DNA of 64,000 nucleotides from Xaviernesmea oryzae. GTDB lineage: Bacteria; Pseudomonadota; Alphaproteobacteria; Rhizobiales; Rhizobiaceae. Both the position numbers and the translations under genes were made by a program. Positions within the stretch are counted from its first letter, which is position 1. Every line of letters starts with the position of its first letter. Below are positions 44,717-53,738 of the stretch, piece after piece. The notes under the pieces are model-generated. The model was given only the letters and a program-made list of their open reading frames with translations. It was not told the DNA's origin and made no database searches. The stretch covers positions 186,001-250,000 of the forward strand of contig NZ_FOAM01000006.1 in the NCBI RefSeq assembly GCF_900109605.1, in the 5' to 3' direction.

Positions 44717-47644
44717 ATAGACATCGCCGCGCTCCTGCTTCCGGTTCTCGTCTTCGCCCCGCTTGCGGGCAGCATCGCGGCCATCTGCCTGCCATCGCGC
44801 CAGGGCACAGAGGCAGCCTGGCTCTCGGGCCTGGTCGCTTTTCTCTGCCTCGGCATCAGCGTCTATCTCTATCTGCATGTCAGCCATCGCGGCGTGATCG
44901 CCTGGCAGGTCGCCTGGATCCCGCAATATGGGCTGAACCTGAAGCTCAGGATGGATGGGTTCTCCTGGATGTTTTCGGGCCTGATCAGCGCCATTGGCCT
45001 GCTGGTCGTCGTCTACGCCCGCTATTACATGTCCTCGAGCGATCCGGTGCCGCGCTTCTTTTCGCTGTTCCTGGCCTTCATGAGCGCCATGCTCGGCCTG
45101 GTTCTCTCCGGAAACCTGATCCTGATGGCGATCTTCTGGGAGATGACCAGCATCGTCTCCTTCCTGCTGATCGGCTATTGGTATCAAAACGGCCAGGCCC
45201 GCGACGGCGCGCGCATGGCGCTGACGGTCACGGCAACGGGCGGCCTGTGCCTGCTCGTCGGGCTGATGCTGATCGGTCATATCGTCGGCAGTTACGATCT
45301 CGATGCGGTTCTCTCCTCGGGCGACGCCATCCGCAACCATCCGCTCTATCTGCTGGCGCTGATCCTCATTCTGGCAGGCGCGCTGACCAAGAGCGCGCAA
45401 TTTCCCTTCCACTTCTGGCTGCCCCATGCCATGGCGGCGCCGACCCCGGTTTCGGCCTACCTGCATTCGGCCACGCTGGTGAAAGCGGGGATCTTCCTGC
45501 TCACGCGGTTCTGGCCTGTCATGGCCGGCACCGATGCCTGGTTCTGGCTGGTAGGCCTTGCAGGCCTGACGACGCTGCTGCTCGGCGCCTATTTCGCCAT
45601 TTTCCAGCATGATCTCAAAGGGCTGCTCGCCTATTCGACCATCAGCCATCTCGGGCTGATCACCGTGCTGCTCAGCCTTGGCAGCCCCGTCGCGGCAGTG
45701 GCGGCGATCTTCCACACGCTGAACCATGCTACCTTCAAAGCCTCGCTGTTCATGGCCGCGGGGATCATCGACCATGAGACCGGCACGCGCGACATGCGCC
45801 GCTTGAGCGGCCTCTTCCGCTACATGCCGCATACCGCCACACTTGCCATGGTCGCGAGCGCCTCCATGGCCGGCGTGCCGCTGCTCAACGGCTTCCTGTC
45901 GAAGGAAATGTTCTTCGCCGAGGCGATCGAGACGCACAAGGTCAATCTGCTCGACACGGTCACCCCCTATGTCGCGACGCTGGCAAGCCTGTTCTCGGTG
46001 ACCTATTCCATCCGCTTCATCCATTCAGTCTTCTTCGGCCCGCCGCCCCGCGACCTGCCGAAGGTGCCGCATGAGCCGGTCCGCTGGATGCGAGTGCCGG
46101 TGGAATTCCTGGTGCTGGCCTGCCTCATCGTTGGCATCGTGCCCTCCCTGACCATCGGCCCGCTGCTGCACACGGCCGTCGAGGCGGTTCTCAAGGACGA
46201 TACGCCCTCTTACAGCTTGGCCATGTGGCATGGCTGGAACCTGCCGCTCTTCATGAGCATCGCGGCGCTGATCGGCGGTGTGATCCTCTATGCGCTGATG
46301 AAATCCTACCTCGCCAACAGCGTCGAGGGGCCGCCTTATATCCGCCGGCTCGAAGGCCAGCGCATCTTCGAACGGGTGCTGGTGGCGCTCTCCTGGCGCT
46401 GGGCGCGTCTGGTCGAAGCCAAGGCGGGCACGCGGCGGCTGCAGCCGCAATTGCGCATTCTTGCTGCGGCCTCGCTCTTTGCCGCCGCCATCCCGCTCCT
46501 GCATCGCGGCTTCCAGCCGGCCGACATCGTGCTGCGCGGCATCGATCCCGCTTTCGCCTTCGTCTGGCTGATCGGCATGGCCTGCGCGGTAGGCGCTGCC
46601 TGGCAGGCGAAGTTCCACCGGCTGGCTGCCCTGGTTCTGCTCGGTGGCGCAGGGCTGATCACCTGCATCACCTTCGTCTGGCTGTCGGCGCCGGATCTGG
46701 CGGTCACCCAGCTTCTGGTGGAAATCGTCACGACCGTCCTCATCCTGCTCGGCCTGCGCTGGCTGCCCAAGCGGATCGAGGGCGCCACCAAGCCGGAGGA
46801 GATGACCTTTGGCGTACGCCTGCGCCGTCTGCGCGATCTTCTGGTCGCCGTCGCCTGCGGTCTGGGCCTGAGCCTGATCTCCTATACGGTGATGACCCGT
46901 CAGATGCCCGGCACCATCTCCAGCTATTTCCTGGAGCGCGCCTATTTCGAAGGCGGCGGCACCAATGTGGTCAACGTCACCCTGGTGGATTTCCGCGGCT
47001 TCGATACGTTCGGCGAAATCGCGGTGCTCTGCATCGTCGCGCTCACCGTCTTCGCGCTGCTGCTGCGTTTCCGCCCTGCATCGGACAGCCTGGAAAAGCC
47101 GATGCAGCAGCAGGTGCAGAACGACTTCGACGACCGCCATCCCGATCGGTCGAAAGGCGACAGCATCTCCGACTATCTCTTCGTGCCGACCGTCATCATG
47201 CGCTGGATGTTTCCGGCCATCGGCATGCTTTCGGCCTATCTCTTCTTCCGTGGACATGATCTGCCGGGCGGCGGCTTTGCCGCCGGCATTGCCATGTCGA
47301 TCGGCTTCATTTTGCAATATATGGCCGGCGGCACCCGCTGGGTGGAGGAGCGGCTGCGCATCCACCCCTTGCGCTGGATGAGCATCGGCCTGCTTGTTTC
47401 CACCGCCACAGGGCTTGGCTCCTGGGCGCTCGGCTATCCCTTCCTCACCTCAACGTCGCGCTATCTGCACCTGCCTCTCGTCGGCGACGTGCCGCTTGCC
47501 AGCGCCATCCTCTTCGATCTCGGCGTCTTCTCGCTGGTGCTCGGCGCCACGGTGCTGATCCTGATCGCGCTCGCCCACCAGTCCGTGCGTGCGCCGCGCG
47601 CCCATATTCGCGCGCCGCGACCAAGCGGAACGGAGGCCTCCTAA
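44717..47644 (+). CDS. mrpA: Mrp/Pha Na+(K+)/H+ antiporter subunit A fused to B
   Basis: About 975 residues with 20 or more membrane helices. The N-terminal two-thirds is the NuoL-like MrpA, with FPFHFWLPHAMAAPTPVSAY and LHSATLVKAGIFLL as the proton-channel signature. The C-terminal part (about 810-960) is MrpB-like: YLFVPTVIMRWMFPAIGMLS and RGHDLPGGGFAAG. Fusion of A and B is normal in rhizobial Pha1 systems. The protein begins IDIAALLLPVLVFAPLAG. The codon at the expected start, 7 bases after AGAGGA, is ATA (44717-44719). No ATG lies in frame for 480 bases, and a TTG exists at 44672. It is the first gene of the mrp operon. Confidence 0.93.
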   Translation: MDIAALLLPVLVFAPLAGSIAAICLPSRQGTEAAWLSGLVAFLCLGISVYLYLHVSHRGVIAWQVAWIPQYGLNLKLRMDGFSWMFSGLISAIGLLVVVYARYYMSSSDPVPRFFSLFLAFMSAMLGLVLSGNLILMAIFWEMTSIVSFLLIGYWYQNGQARDGARMALTVTATGGLCLLVGLMLIGHIVGSYDLDAVLSSGDAIRNHPLYLLALILILAGALTKSAQFPFHFWLPHAMAAPTPVSAYLHSATLVKAGIFLLTRFWPVMAGTDAWFWLVGLAGLTTLLLGAYFAIFQHDLKGLLAYSTISHLGLITVLLSLGSPVAAVAAIFHTLNHATFKASLFMAAGIIDHETGTRDMRRLSGLFRYMPHTATLAMVASASMAGVPLLNGFLSKEMFFAEAIETHKVNLLDTVTPYVATLASLFSVTYSIRFIHSVFFGPPPRDLPKVPHEPVRWMRVPVEFLVLACLIVGIVPSLTIGPLLHTAVEAVLKDDTPSYSLAMWHGWNLPLFMSIAALIGGVILYALMKSYLANSVEGPPYIRRLEGQRIFERVLVALSWRWARLVEAKAGTRRLQPQLRILAAASLFAAAIPLLHRGFQPADIVLRGIDPAFAFVWLIGMACAVGAAWQAKFHRLAALVLLGGAGLITCITFVWLSAPDLAVTQLLVEIVTTVLILLGLRWLPKRIEGATKPEEMTFGVRLRRLRDLLVAVACGLGLSLISYTVMTRQMPGTISSYFLERAYFEGGGTNVVNVTLVDFRGFDTFGEIAVLCIVALTVFALLLRFRPASDSLEKPMQQQVQNDFDDRHPDRSKGDSISDYLFVPTVIMRWMFPAIGMLSAYLFFRGHDLPGGGFAAGIAMSIGFILQYMAGGTRWVEERLRIHPLRWMSIGLLVSTATGLGSWALGYPFLTSTSRYLHLPLVGDVPLASAILFDLGVFSLVLGATVLILIALAHQSVRAPRAHIRAPRPSGTEAS

Positions 47645-47979
47645 TGGAACTCGTGCTCTCGGCCGGCATCGGCGTTCTGGCTGCCTCGGGGATCTGGCTG
47701 CTCTTCCGCCCGCGCACCTATCAGGTGATCATCGGCCTCTCGCTACTCTCCTATGCCGTGAACCTGTTCATTTTCGGAATGGGGCGGCTGCGCGTCGATG
47801 CACCGCCGATCATCGAGAAAGGCGGCGCCGGCGGGCTGCTGACCCATGCCGACCCCCTCCCCCAGGCGCTCGTGCTGACCGCCATCGTCATTGGTTTCGC
47901 CATGACGGCGCTGTTCCTGGTCGTGCTTCTGGCCTCGCGCGGCTTCAGCGGCAACGACCATGTCGATGGGAGGGAGTGA
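47644..47979 (+). CDS. mrpC: Mrp antiporter subunit C
   Basis: A 111-residue NuoK-like membrane protein with three helices. The motif IIGLSLLSYAVNLFIFGMG contains the conserved helix seen in MrpC/MnhC, and DPLPQALVLTAIVIGFAMTA is the family signature. It is part of the hetero-oligomeric Mrp complex that exchanges Na+ or K+ for protons. Its ATG shares one base with the mrpA stop codon, and it is followed 4 bases later by mrpD, so translation is coupled. Confidence 0.96.
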   Translation: MELVLSAGIGVLAASGIWLLFRPRTYQVIIGLSLLSYAVNLFIFGMGRLRVDAPPIIEKGGAGGLLTHADPLPQALVLTAIVIGFAMTALFLVVLLASRGFSGNDHVDGRE

Positions 47980-47983
47980 GGCC

Positions 47984-49612
47984 ATGTCGATCCTCGACCA
48001 TCTGCCGATCCTGCCGATCCTCATTCCGCTCATCACGGCTGCCGCGCTGATCCCGATCAACGACCGCAACCGCGACATGAAGGGCGTGATCAGCGTTCTC
48101 TCGAGCGCAGTCGTCTTCGTCGTCTCGCTATCGCTGATGTATGCGGCGGCCGATCAGCCGGAGGGAATGCCTCTGGTCTATCTGCTCGGCAACTGGTCCG
48201 CGCCCTATGGCATCGTGCTGGTGGTCGACCGTCTGTCGGCGGTCATGCTGGTGCTGTCCAGCCTGGTGGCGTTGGGCGCACAGACCTTCTCCATGGCCCG
48301 CTGGCATCGCCAGGGCTTTCATTACCATTCGCTGTTCCAGTTCATGGCGGTCGGCATCAACGGCGCCTTCCTGACCGGCGACATGTTCAATCTCTTCGTC
48401 TTCTTCGAGATCATGCTTGGCGCATCCTATGGCCTTCTGTTGCATGGCTCCGGGCCGATGCGGGTGAAGAAGGGGCTGCATTATATCGCCATCAACCTGG
48501 CTGCCTCCTCCCTCTTTCTCATCGGCGTCAGCCTGATCTACGGCGCCACCGGCACGCTGAACATGGCTGACCTTGCGTTGCGCATTGGCCAGCTCAACGT
48601 GGAAAACCGCATGCTGATGGAGGCCGGCGCGGCGCTGCTCGGCATCGCCTTCCTGGTCAAGGCCGCCATGTGGCCGCTCGGCTTCTGGCTGCCCGGCGCC
48701 TATGCCGCCGCCAGCCCGCCTTCGGCCGCCTTCTTCGCCATTCTGACCAAGGTCGGCGCCTATATCCTGCTGCGCTTCTCGATGCTGCTCTTTGGCGCCG
48801 GCGCGGGACCATCGGCCGGCTTCGGGCTTTCCGTGCTGCTCTATGGCGGGCTCGCCACCATTCTCTTCGGCCTGATCGGCGTGCTTGCCTCCCAGGCGCT
48901 TGGCCGGCTGGCAGCCTATTGCATCATCGTCTCCTCCGGCACGCTTCTTACAGCCATCGGCATCGCCGACCGTGCGGTGATCGCCGGCGCGTTGCTCTAC
49001 CTCGTCACCTCGACGCTGGCGGCTTGCGCGCTCTTTCTGCTGATCGAGTTGGTCGAGCGCGCCCGCGATGCCGGCGCCGACGTTCTTGCCGTGACCATGG
49101 AAGCCTATGGCGACAGCGATGACGATCAGGTGGAGACCGAGGTCGGCGTCGCCGTACCTGGAACCATGGCGGTGCTCGGTCTCTGCTTCGTGGTAACGGC
49201 CATGCTGCTGGCCGGCCTGCCGCCCTTTTCCGGGTTTCTCGCCAAGGTCTCGATCCTGCATGGCCTCTTCGGCAGCGGGCCACCCGGCGCGGCCATTAAT
49301 TTCCAGGGCCTAAGCGGCGCGCAGTGGGCCTATGTCGCCCTGCTGATCCTCTCCGGCCTCTCGACGCTGATCGCCATGAACCGCGTCGGCATTCGCACGT
49401 TCTGGATCTCGCTCGAAGGCACGGTGCCGCGCATTTACATGATCGAGATCGCGCCGATCCTACTGCTGCTCGGCGCCTGCGCCGTGCTGACCTTGGGCGC
49501 CGGTTCGGCCATCTCCTATCTCGAAGCCACGGCGGATGCGCTCGTTCGCCCGCAAGGCTATATCGAGTCGGTGCTCTCGGTGCCGCGCATCGCTTCGCCA
49601 AGGGGGGACTGA
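47984..49612 (+). CDS. mrpD: Mrp antiporter subunit D
   Basis: A 542-residue NuoM/NuoN-like protein with about 14 helices. FNLFVFFEIMLGASYGLLLH near residue 140 and FLVKAAMWPLGFWLPGAYAA near residue 225 hold the conserved Glu and Lys of the ion channel. FSGFLAKVSILHGLF lies near residue 415. I chose the ATG at 47984, preceded by GGGAGGGAG. An upstream in-frame start falls inside mrpC. It is the second large antiporter-like subunit of the complex. Confidence 0.95.
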   Translation: MSILDHLPILPILIPLITAAALIPINDRNRDMKGVISVLSSAVVFVVSLSLMYAAADQPEGMPLVYLLGNWSAPYGIVLVVDRLSAVMLVLSSLVALGAQTFSMARWHRQGFHYHSLFQFMAVGINGAFLTGDMFNLFVFFEIMLGASYGLLLHGSGPMRVKKGLHYIAINLAASSLFLIGVSLIYGATGTLNMADLALRIGQLNVENRMLMEAGAALLGIAFLVKAAMWPLGFWLPGAYAAASPPSAAFFAILTKVGAYILLRFSMLLFGAGAGPSAGFGLSVLLYGGLATILFGLIGVLASQALGRLAAYCIIVSSGTLLTAIGIADRAVIAGALLYLVTSTLAACALFLLIELVERARDAGADVLAVTMEAYGDSDDDQVETEVGVAVPGTMAVLGLCFVVTAMLLAGLPPFSGFLAKVSILHGLFGSGPPGAAINFQGLSGAQWAYVALLILSGLSTLIAMNRVGIRTFWISLEGTVPRIYMIEIAPILLLLGACAVLTLGAGSAISYLEATADALVRPQGYIESVLSVPRIASPRGD

Positions 49613-49614
49613 GG

Positions 49615-50103
49615 ATGCGCTATTGGTTCCCCTTCCCTTTCCTGTCGCTCGGCCTGCTGACCTTCTGGGTGCTGATCAGCCAGTCGACCTCGCCGGGCAC
49701 GTTGCTCCTGGGCGGAATCCTGTCGGTCGCGCTTGCCTGGGCCATGGTCAATCTCTCGCCGCACAAGACGGTGCCCGGAAGGGTGCGACCGGTGTTCCGG
49801 CTGGTCGGCGCTGTTGCCGTCGATATCGTCCGCTCCAACATCGCCGTGCTCAAGGTCATGCTCGGCCGGCGCGGCAAGCCCGCCACCGCCGGCTTCCTGC
49901 AGATCGAGCTGACTTTGACGGACGAAAACGCCATTGCCGTGCTCGCCTGCATCCTCACCGCCACGCCCGGCACCGCCTGGCTGGAATTCGACCGCACATC
50001 GCGCCGGCTGACGCTTCATATTCTCGATACGGCCGATGGCATGGACTGGCAGCACATCATCAAGACCCGCTATGAGCGGCCGCTTGCGGAGATTTTCCAA
50101 TGA
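49615..50103 (+). CDS. mrpE: Mrp antiporter subunit E
   Basis: A 162-residue protein with two or three N-terminal helices and a cytosolic C-terminal domain. TPGTAWLEFDRTSRRLTLHI is the characteristic MrpE strand, following LTDENAIAVLACILTATPGT. It starts 2 bases after the mrpD stop. The stop overlaps mrpF (ATGA overlap). MrpE supports assembly and activity of the complex. Confidence 0.95.
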   Translation: MRYWFPFPFLSLGLLTFWVLISQSTSPGTLLLGGILSVALAWAMVNLSPHKTVPGRVRPVFRLVGAVAVDIVRSNIAVLKVMLGRRGKPATAGFLQIELTLTDENAIAVLACILTATPGTAWLEFDRTSRRLTLHILDTADGMDWQHIIKTRYERPLAEIFQ

Positions 50104-50381
50104 GCGAACTTCTGATCATCTGGTGCATGTTGCTGGCACAGCTGATGCTCGGCGTGGCCATGGCCTGCACGCTCTATCGCATCATCTTCGGACCGCGCGC
50201 GCAGGATCGGGTGCTGGCGCTCGACGCCCTCTATGTGAGCGCCATGCTGATGCTGCTGACGTTCGGCATCCGCACCGCCAATACGATCTATTTCGAGGCG
50301 GCGCTTGTTATCGCCGTGCTCGGCTTCGTCTCCACCATCGCCTTCGCCAAATTCATGATGCGCGGCGAGGTGATCGAATGA
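50100..50381 (+). CDS. mrpF: Mrp antiporter subunit F
   Basis: A 93-residue protein with three membrane helices. GPRAQDRVLALDALYVSAML is the MrpF signature with its conserved acidic and basic residues. It overlaps mrpE by 4 bases and mrpG by 4 bases, as in most mrp operons. It is needed for the antiporter complex. Confidence 0.95.
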   Translation: MSELLIIWCMLLAQLMLGVAMACTLYRIIFGPRAQDRVLALDALYVSAMLMLLTFGIRTANTIYFEAALVIAVLGFVSTIAFAKFMMRGEVIE

Positions 50382-50752
50382 CCGTTCTCGACCTGCCGCT
50401 CTGGGCCGCTCTGCCGGTCTGCATCCTGCTGCTTCTGGGCGCCGGCAATGCGCTGGCGGGCGCTATCGGCCTGTTGCGGCTGAAAAGCTTCTATGCCCGG
50501 CTGCATGCGCCGTCGCTCATGACCAGCGGCGCCACCATCCTCATCTGTCTGGCCTCGATGATCACCTTCGCCGTGCTGCAGAACCGCTGGATCTTCCACG
50601 AACTGGCGATCATCGCCTTCATGATGATCACCACGCCGGTGACGCTGATGATGCTCGGTCAGGCCGCGCTCTACCGCGACCGCGCAGAGGGCTCGAAGGA
50701 AGTGCCGCACAAGGAGGCGGGGCTGAGAGAGGAAGCAGCCGTCGAGGAGTAG
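50378..50752 (+). CDS. mrpG: Mrp antiporter subunit G
   Basis: A 124-residue protein with three helices. GLLRLKSFYARLHAPSLMTS is the MrpG signature, and ITTPVTLMMLGQAALYRD is the conserved third helix. The ATG overlaps the mrpF stop, which decides the start. It closes the operon. The convergent cobM gene begins only 14 bases further on, with no visible terminator. Confidence 0.95.
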   Translation: MTVLDLPLWAALPVCILLLLGAGNALAGAIGLLRLKSFYARLHAPSLMTSGATILICLASMITFAVLQNRWIFHELAIIAFMMITTPVTLMMLGQAALYRDRAEGSKEVPHKEAGLREEAAVEE

Positions 50753-50766
50753 GAGCAGCCTGCTGC

Positions 50767-51531
50767 CTATTCACCGCGCCCGCGAAAACGGCGCTGGTAG
50801 CCGGCATCGTAGAGCGCGCTTTCGCGGAAATCCGCGCTATCGTCCAGACCGCGTCCGACGAAGACGATGGCCGTGCGCTCGATCGGCTCGGCCTGCACCT
50901 CGGCCTCGATCGTGGCAAGCGTCGCGCGGATCACGCGCTCATCCGGCCAGGACGCCTTGACGACGATGGCAACAGGGCAATCACCACCATAAAGCGGCGT
51001 CAGCTCCTCAACGATCCGATCCAACGCATGAATGGCCAGGTGAATGGCAAGCGTCGCGCCTGTCGCACCGAATCCGGCTAGCGTCTCCCCCGCCGGCATC
51101 GGCGAGGCGCGGCCGGACAGGCGGGTCAGCACCAGGCTCTGTGCCCGGGCGGGCTGGGTCAGTTCGCGACCGAGCGACGCGGCGGCGGCGGCAAAGGCCG
51201 GCACCCCGGGGGTCAGCGTATAGGCTATGCCGCGTGCCTGAAGCCGGCGGATCTGTTCGGCCACCGCGCTCCAGACCGAAAGATCACCCGAATGCAGCCG
51301 TGCCACATCCAGGCCCGCTTCGGCGGCACGCACATATTCCGCCTCGATCTCATCGAGCGACATAGGAGCGGTATCGACGATGCGCGCCCCGGGCGGGCAA
51401 TAGGCGAGCAGCTCCTTCGAGACGATGGAACCGGCATAGAGGCAGACCGGACAGGCCGCGATCAGGTCGCGCCCGCGCACCGTAATGAGATCCGCAGCTC
51501 CTGGCCCGGCACCGATGAAATGAACGGTCAT
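50767..51531 (-). CDS. cobM: Precorrin-4 C11-methyltransferase
   Basis: A 254-residue SAM-dependent methyltransferase. [20 protein letters not shown] is the N-terminal signature, followed by [20 protein letters not shown] and then [15 protein letters not shown]. These match CobM, which methylates C-11 of precorrin-4 to give precorrin-5 in aerobic cobalamin synthesis. A GAAGGAA ribosome site precedes the start. It lies 178 bases downstream of cobL. Nothing recognisable as cobE lies in that gap. Confidence 0.96.
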   Translation of the reverse strand: MTVHFIGAGPGAADLITVRGRDLIAACPVCLYAGSIVSKELLAYCPPGARIVDTAPMSLDEIEAEYVRAAEAGLDVARLHSGDLSVWSAVAEQIRRLQARGIAYTLTPGVPAFAAAAASLGRELTQPARAQSLVLTRLSGRASPMPAGETLAGFGATGATLAIHLAIHALDRIVEELTPLYGGDCPVAIVVKASWPDERVIRATLATIEAEVQAEPIERTAIVFVGRGLDDSADFRESALYDAGYQRRFRGRGE

Positions 51532-51709
51532 AGAAATTCCTTCGTCAGGCGCGCTCGTGCGACAAGATCGCGGGCGTGAGGCGGCGAACCATCTGCGCGG
51601 CTTTCGCCATATCGCTCACATTGCGGGACATTGTTCTTCACGAAAAATCGCGAATGAAGCAAGGGCGACGGTCACCCATGCCGTGCGCCGGCCGGCGGCT
51701 CGCGACAGT

Positions 51710-52942
51710 TCATACCCGGATCGCCGCCGTCTGATCGTCCGGCTTGGTCCAGACCCATTGAGTGATCGGCATGGCCGGACGCCAGCCGGTCATGCCGCCG
51801 ATGGGCGAAGCGGAGGACAAGGCAATGCGCGTCAGCGATCCGCCGAGCCGGGCATGATGGTCGAGGAGCAGCCGTTCCATCTCGATGGTCACGGCATTGG
51901 CGACCAGACGACCACCGGGCCTCAGCGCCGCAAGTGCCGTCGGCATGACACCCGGCTCGCTGCCGCCGCCACCGATGAAGATCGCATGCGGCGGCTCCAG
52001 CCCTTCGAGTGCCGACGGCGCCTGTCCCGGCACCAGCTTTAGGCCCGGCACGCCGAAGGCGATGGCATTGCGGCCGATGCGCTCGGCCCGCGCCGCATCC
52101 GCTTCGATCGCAATTGCACTCAAGGACGGATCGGCCAGCATCCATTCGATGGCGATGGAACCGGAGCCTGCGCCGACATCCCAGAGCAGTTCACCATAGC
52201 GGGGCGCCAGCGCCGACAGGGTCAACGCCCTGACCGCCTGCTTGGTGATCTGCCCGTCATGCTCGAACAGGCTGTCGGCAAGGCCTGGCGTGAAGGGCAG
52301 CACCCGCGCACCTGCATCCGCCACCACCTCGACGGCACAAAGGTTCAGCGCAGCGATATCCTTAAGCGCGAAGGCGTCGGCGCGATGGCGGGTGAGCCGC
52401 TCGGCATCGCCGCCCATCGCTTCGAGAACGGTGACCGTCGAGCCACCAAAGCCGAGATCGACCAAAAGCCCGGCAAGCGCGGTCGGGCCCTTCTCGTCCG
52501 AGGTCAGGGCCAGGATCCTGGCGCCGGGGTGAAGATGCGGCCGAAGGAGATCGAGCGGCCGGCCATGCAGCGACAGGCAAATCGTCTCCTGCAGGGGCCA
52601 GCCAAGCCGTGCCGCAGCCAGGCTGAAAGCCGAAGGCGCGGGGATGGTGCGCATCGCGCGCGCGTCGAGGTGACGGGAGAGCGTGGCGCCGACGCCATAG
52701 AGAAAGGGGTCGCCCGAGGCGAGCACGACAGTGGGGCGCCCGCGCGCGGCCAGTACCGCCTCGATCGAGCGGGAGAAGGGGCTGAGCCAAGGCTGCGCCG
52801 CACCCGTGATCATCGGCGCCGCCAGCGCCAGGTGGCGCGTCCCGCCGAAGACAAGCGCGGCCGCCTTGAGCCGCAGCTTGGCCTCTGTCCCAAGACCGGC
52901 TAGACCATCCTCGCCAATGCCAAGTATGGTGAGCCATGGCAT
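51710..52942 (-). CDS. cobL: Precorrin-6Y C5,15-methyltransferase (decarboxylating)
   Basis: A 410-residue two-domain enzyme. The N-terminal CbiE-like half begins LTILGIGEDGLAGLGTEAKL and holds VVLASGDPFLYGVG. The C-terminal CbiT-like half starts about residue 240 with LALAPRYGELLWDVGAGSGSIAIEWMLADP, represented by WDVGAGSGSIAIEW. It adds two methyl groups and removes the acetate carboxyl of precorrin-6B, giving precorrin-8X. I chose the ATG at 52942, the usual family start. It is divergent from cobK, with 37 bases between their start codons. Confidence 0.95.
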   Translation of the reverse strand: MPWLTILGIGEDGLAGLGTEAKLRLKAAALVFGGTRHLALAAPMITGAAQPWLSPFSRSIEAVLAARGRPTVVLASGDPFLYGVGATLSRHLDARAMRTIPAPSAFSLAAARLGWPLQETICLSLHGRPLDLLRPHLHPGARILALTSDEKGPTALAGLLVDLGFGGSTVTVLEAMGGDAERLTRHRADAFALKDIAALNLCAVEVVADAGARVLPFTPGLADSLFEHDGQITKQAVRALTLSALAPRYGELLWDVGAGSGSIAIEWMLADPSLSAIAIEADAARAERIGRNAIAFGVPGLKLVPGQAPSALEGLEPPHAIFIGGGGSEPGVMPTALAALRPGGRLVANAVTIEMERLLLDHHARLGGSLTRIALSSASPIGGMTGWRPAMPITQWVWTKPDDQTAAIRV

Positions 52943-52979
52943 TGGCGGCTCTGAGACGGCAGAAAACTGGGCATCATCC

Positions 52980-53738
52980 ATGGGCGCGCGCCATCATATT
53001 CTGATCCTCGGCGGCACGACCGAGGCGCGGCAACTTGCCGAAAGGCTGGCCGAGGATGGCCGTTACGCGGTGACCCTGTCGCTTGCCGGCCGCACCGAGA
53101 CGCCGCGTCCACTGCCGGTGCCCGTGCGCATCGGCGGCTTCGGCGGCGTCGAAGGACTGGTGGCCTATCTCAAGCACAGCGCCGTCACGCAGCTGATCGA
53201 CGCCACCCACCCTTACGCCGCGCGCATCTCGGCCAATGCGGAAATCGCGGCCGGCCGCAGCGGTGTGCCACTTCTCGTTCTGCGCCGGCCCGGCTGGGCC
53301 GAGATGCCGGGCGATCGCTGGCGCAGGGTGTCCTCCGTCGCCGATGCCGTGGCAGCGCTCGGATCCGTGTCCCGACGTGTCTTCCTCGCCATCGGGCGGC
53401 AGGAGGCCAGCCTTTTCGAACAAGCGCCCCAGCACCATTATCTCGTGCGCAGCGTCGATCCCATCGTGCCGAGGCTTGACCTGCCGCATGCGCGCTTCAT
53501 CGAGGCCCGAGGCCCTTTCCCGCAAGCCGAAGAACATGCCTTGCTCTTGAGCGAAGGGATCGAGGCGATCGTCGCCAAAAACAGCGGCGGCACCGCCACC
53601 TATGGCAAGCTTGCGGCGGCGCGGGCGCTCGGCATCGAGGTGATCCTGGTCGACCGTCCACCGCCGGGCACGGCCCCACGTGTCGGCACGATCGAGGCGG
53701 CGCTCGATGCGCTGGCTCATGGTGCGCTCTTTTCCTGA
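52980..53738 (+). CDS. cobK: Precorrin-6A reductase
   Basis: A 252-residue NADPH-dependent reductase. It starts HHILILGGTTEARQLAERLA, the CobK/CbiJ nucleotide-binding signature, and carries IDATHPYAARISANAEIA and AIVAKNSGGTATYGKLAAAR. It reduces precorrin-6A to precorrin-6B, the step before CobL. It is the only gene of the cluster on the plus strand. Its 3' end overlaps the convergent cobJ by 22 bases, and its start lies 37 bases from the divergent cobL start. Confidence 0.95.
   Translation: MGARHHILILGGTTEARQLAERLAEDGRYAVTLSLAGRTETPRPLPVPVRIGGFGGVEGLVAYLKHSAVTQLIDATHPYAARISANAEIAAGRSGVPLLVLRRPGWAEMPGDRWRRVSSVADAVAALGSVSRRVFLAIGRQEASLFEQAPQHHYLVRSVDPIVPRLDLPHARFIEARGPFPQAEEHALLLSEGIEAIVAKNSGGTATYGKLAAARALGIEVILVDRPPPGTAPRVGTIEAALDALAHGALFS

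Noticed and set aside
51532-51709. Possible cobE between cobM and cobL
   Set aside because: The gap is only 178 bases and no frame resembles CobE. A short frame ending FREEQCPAM has no start and no family features.
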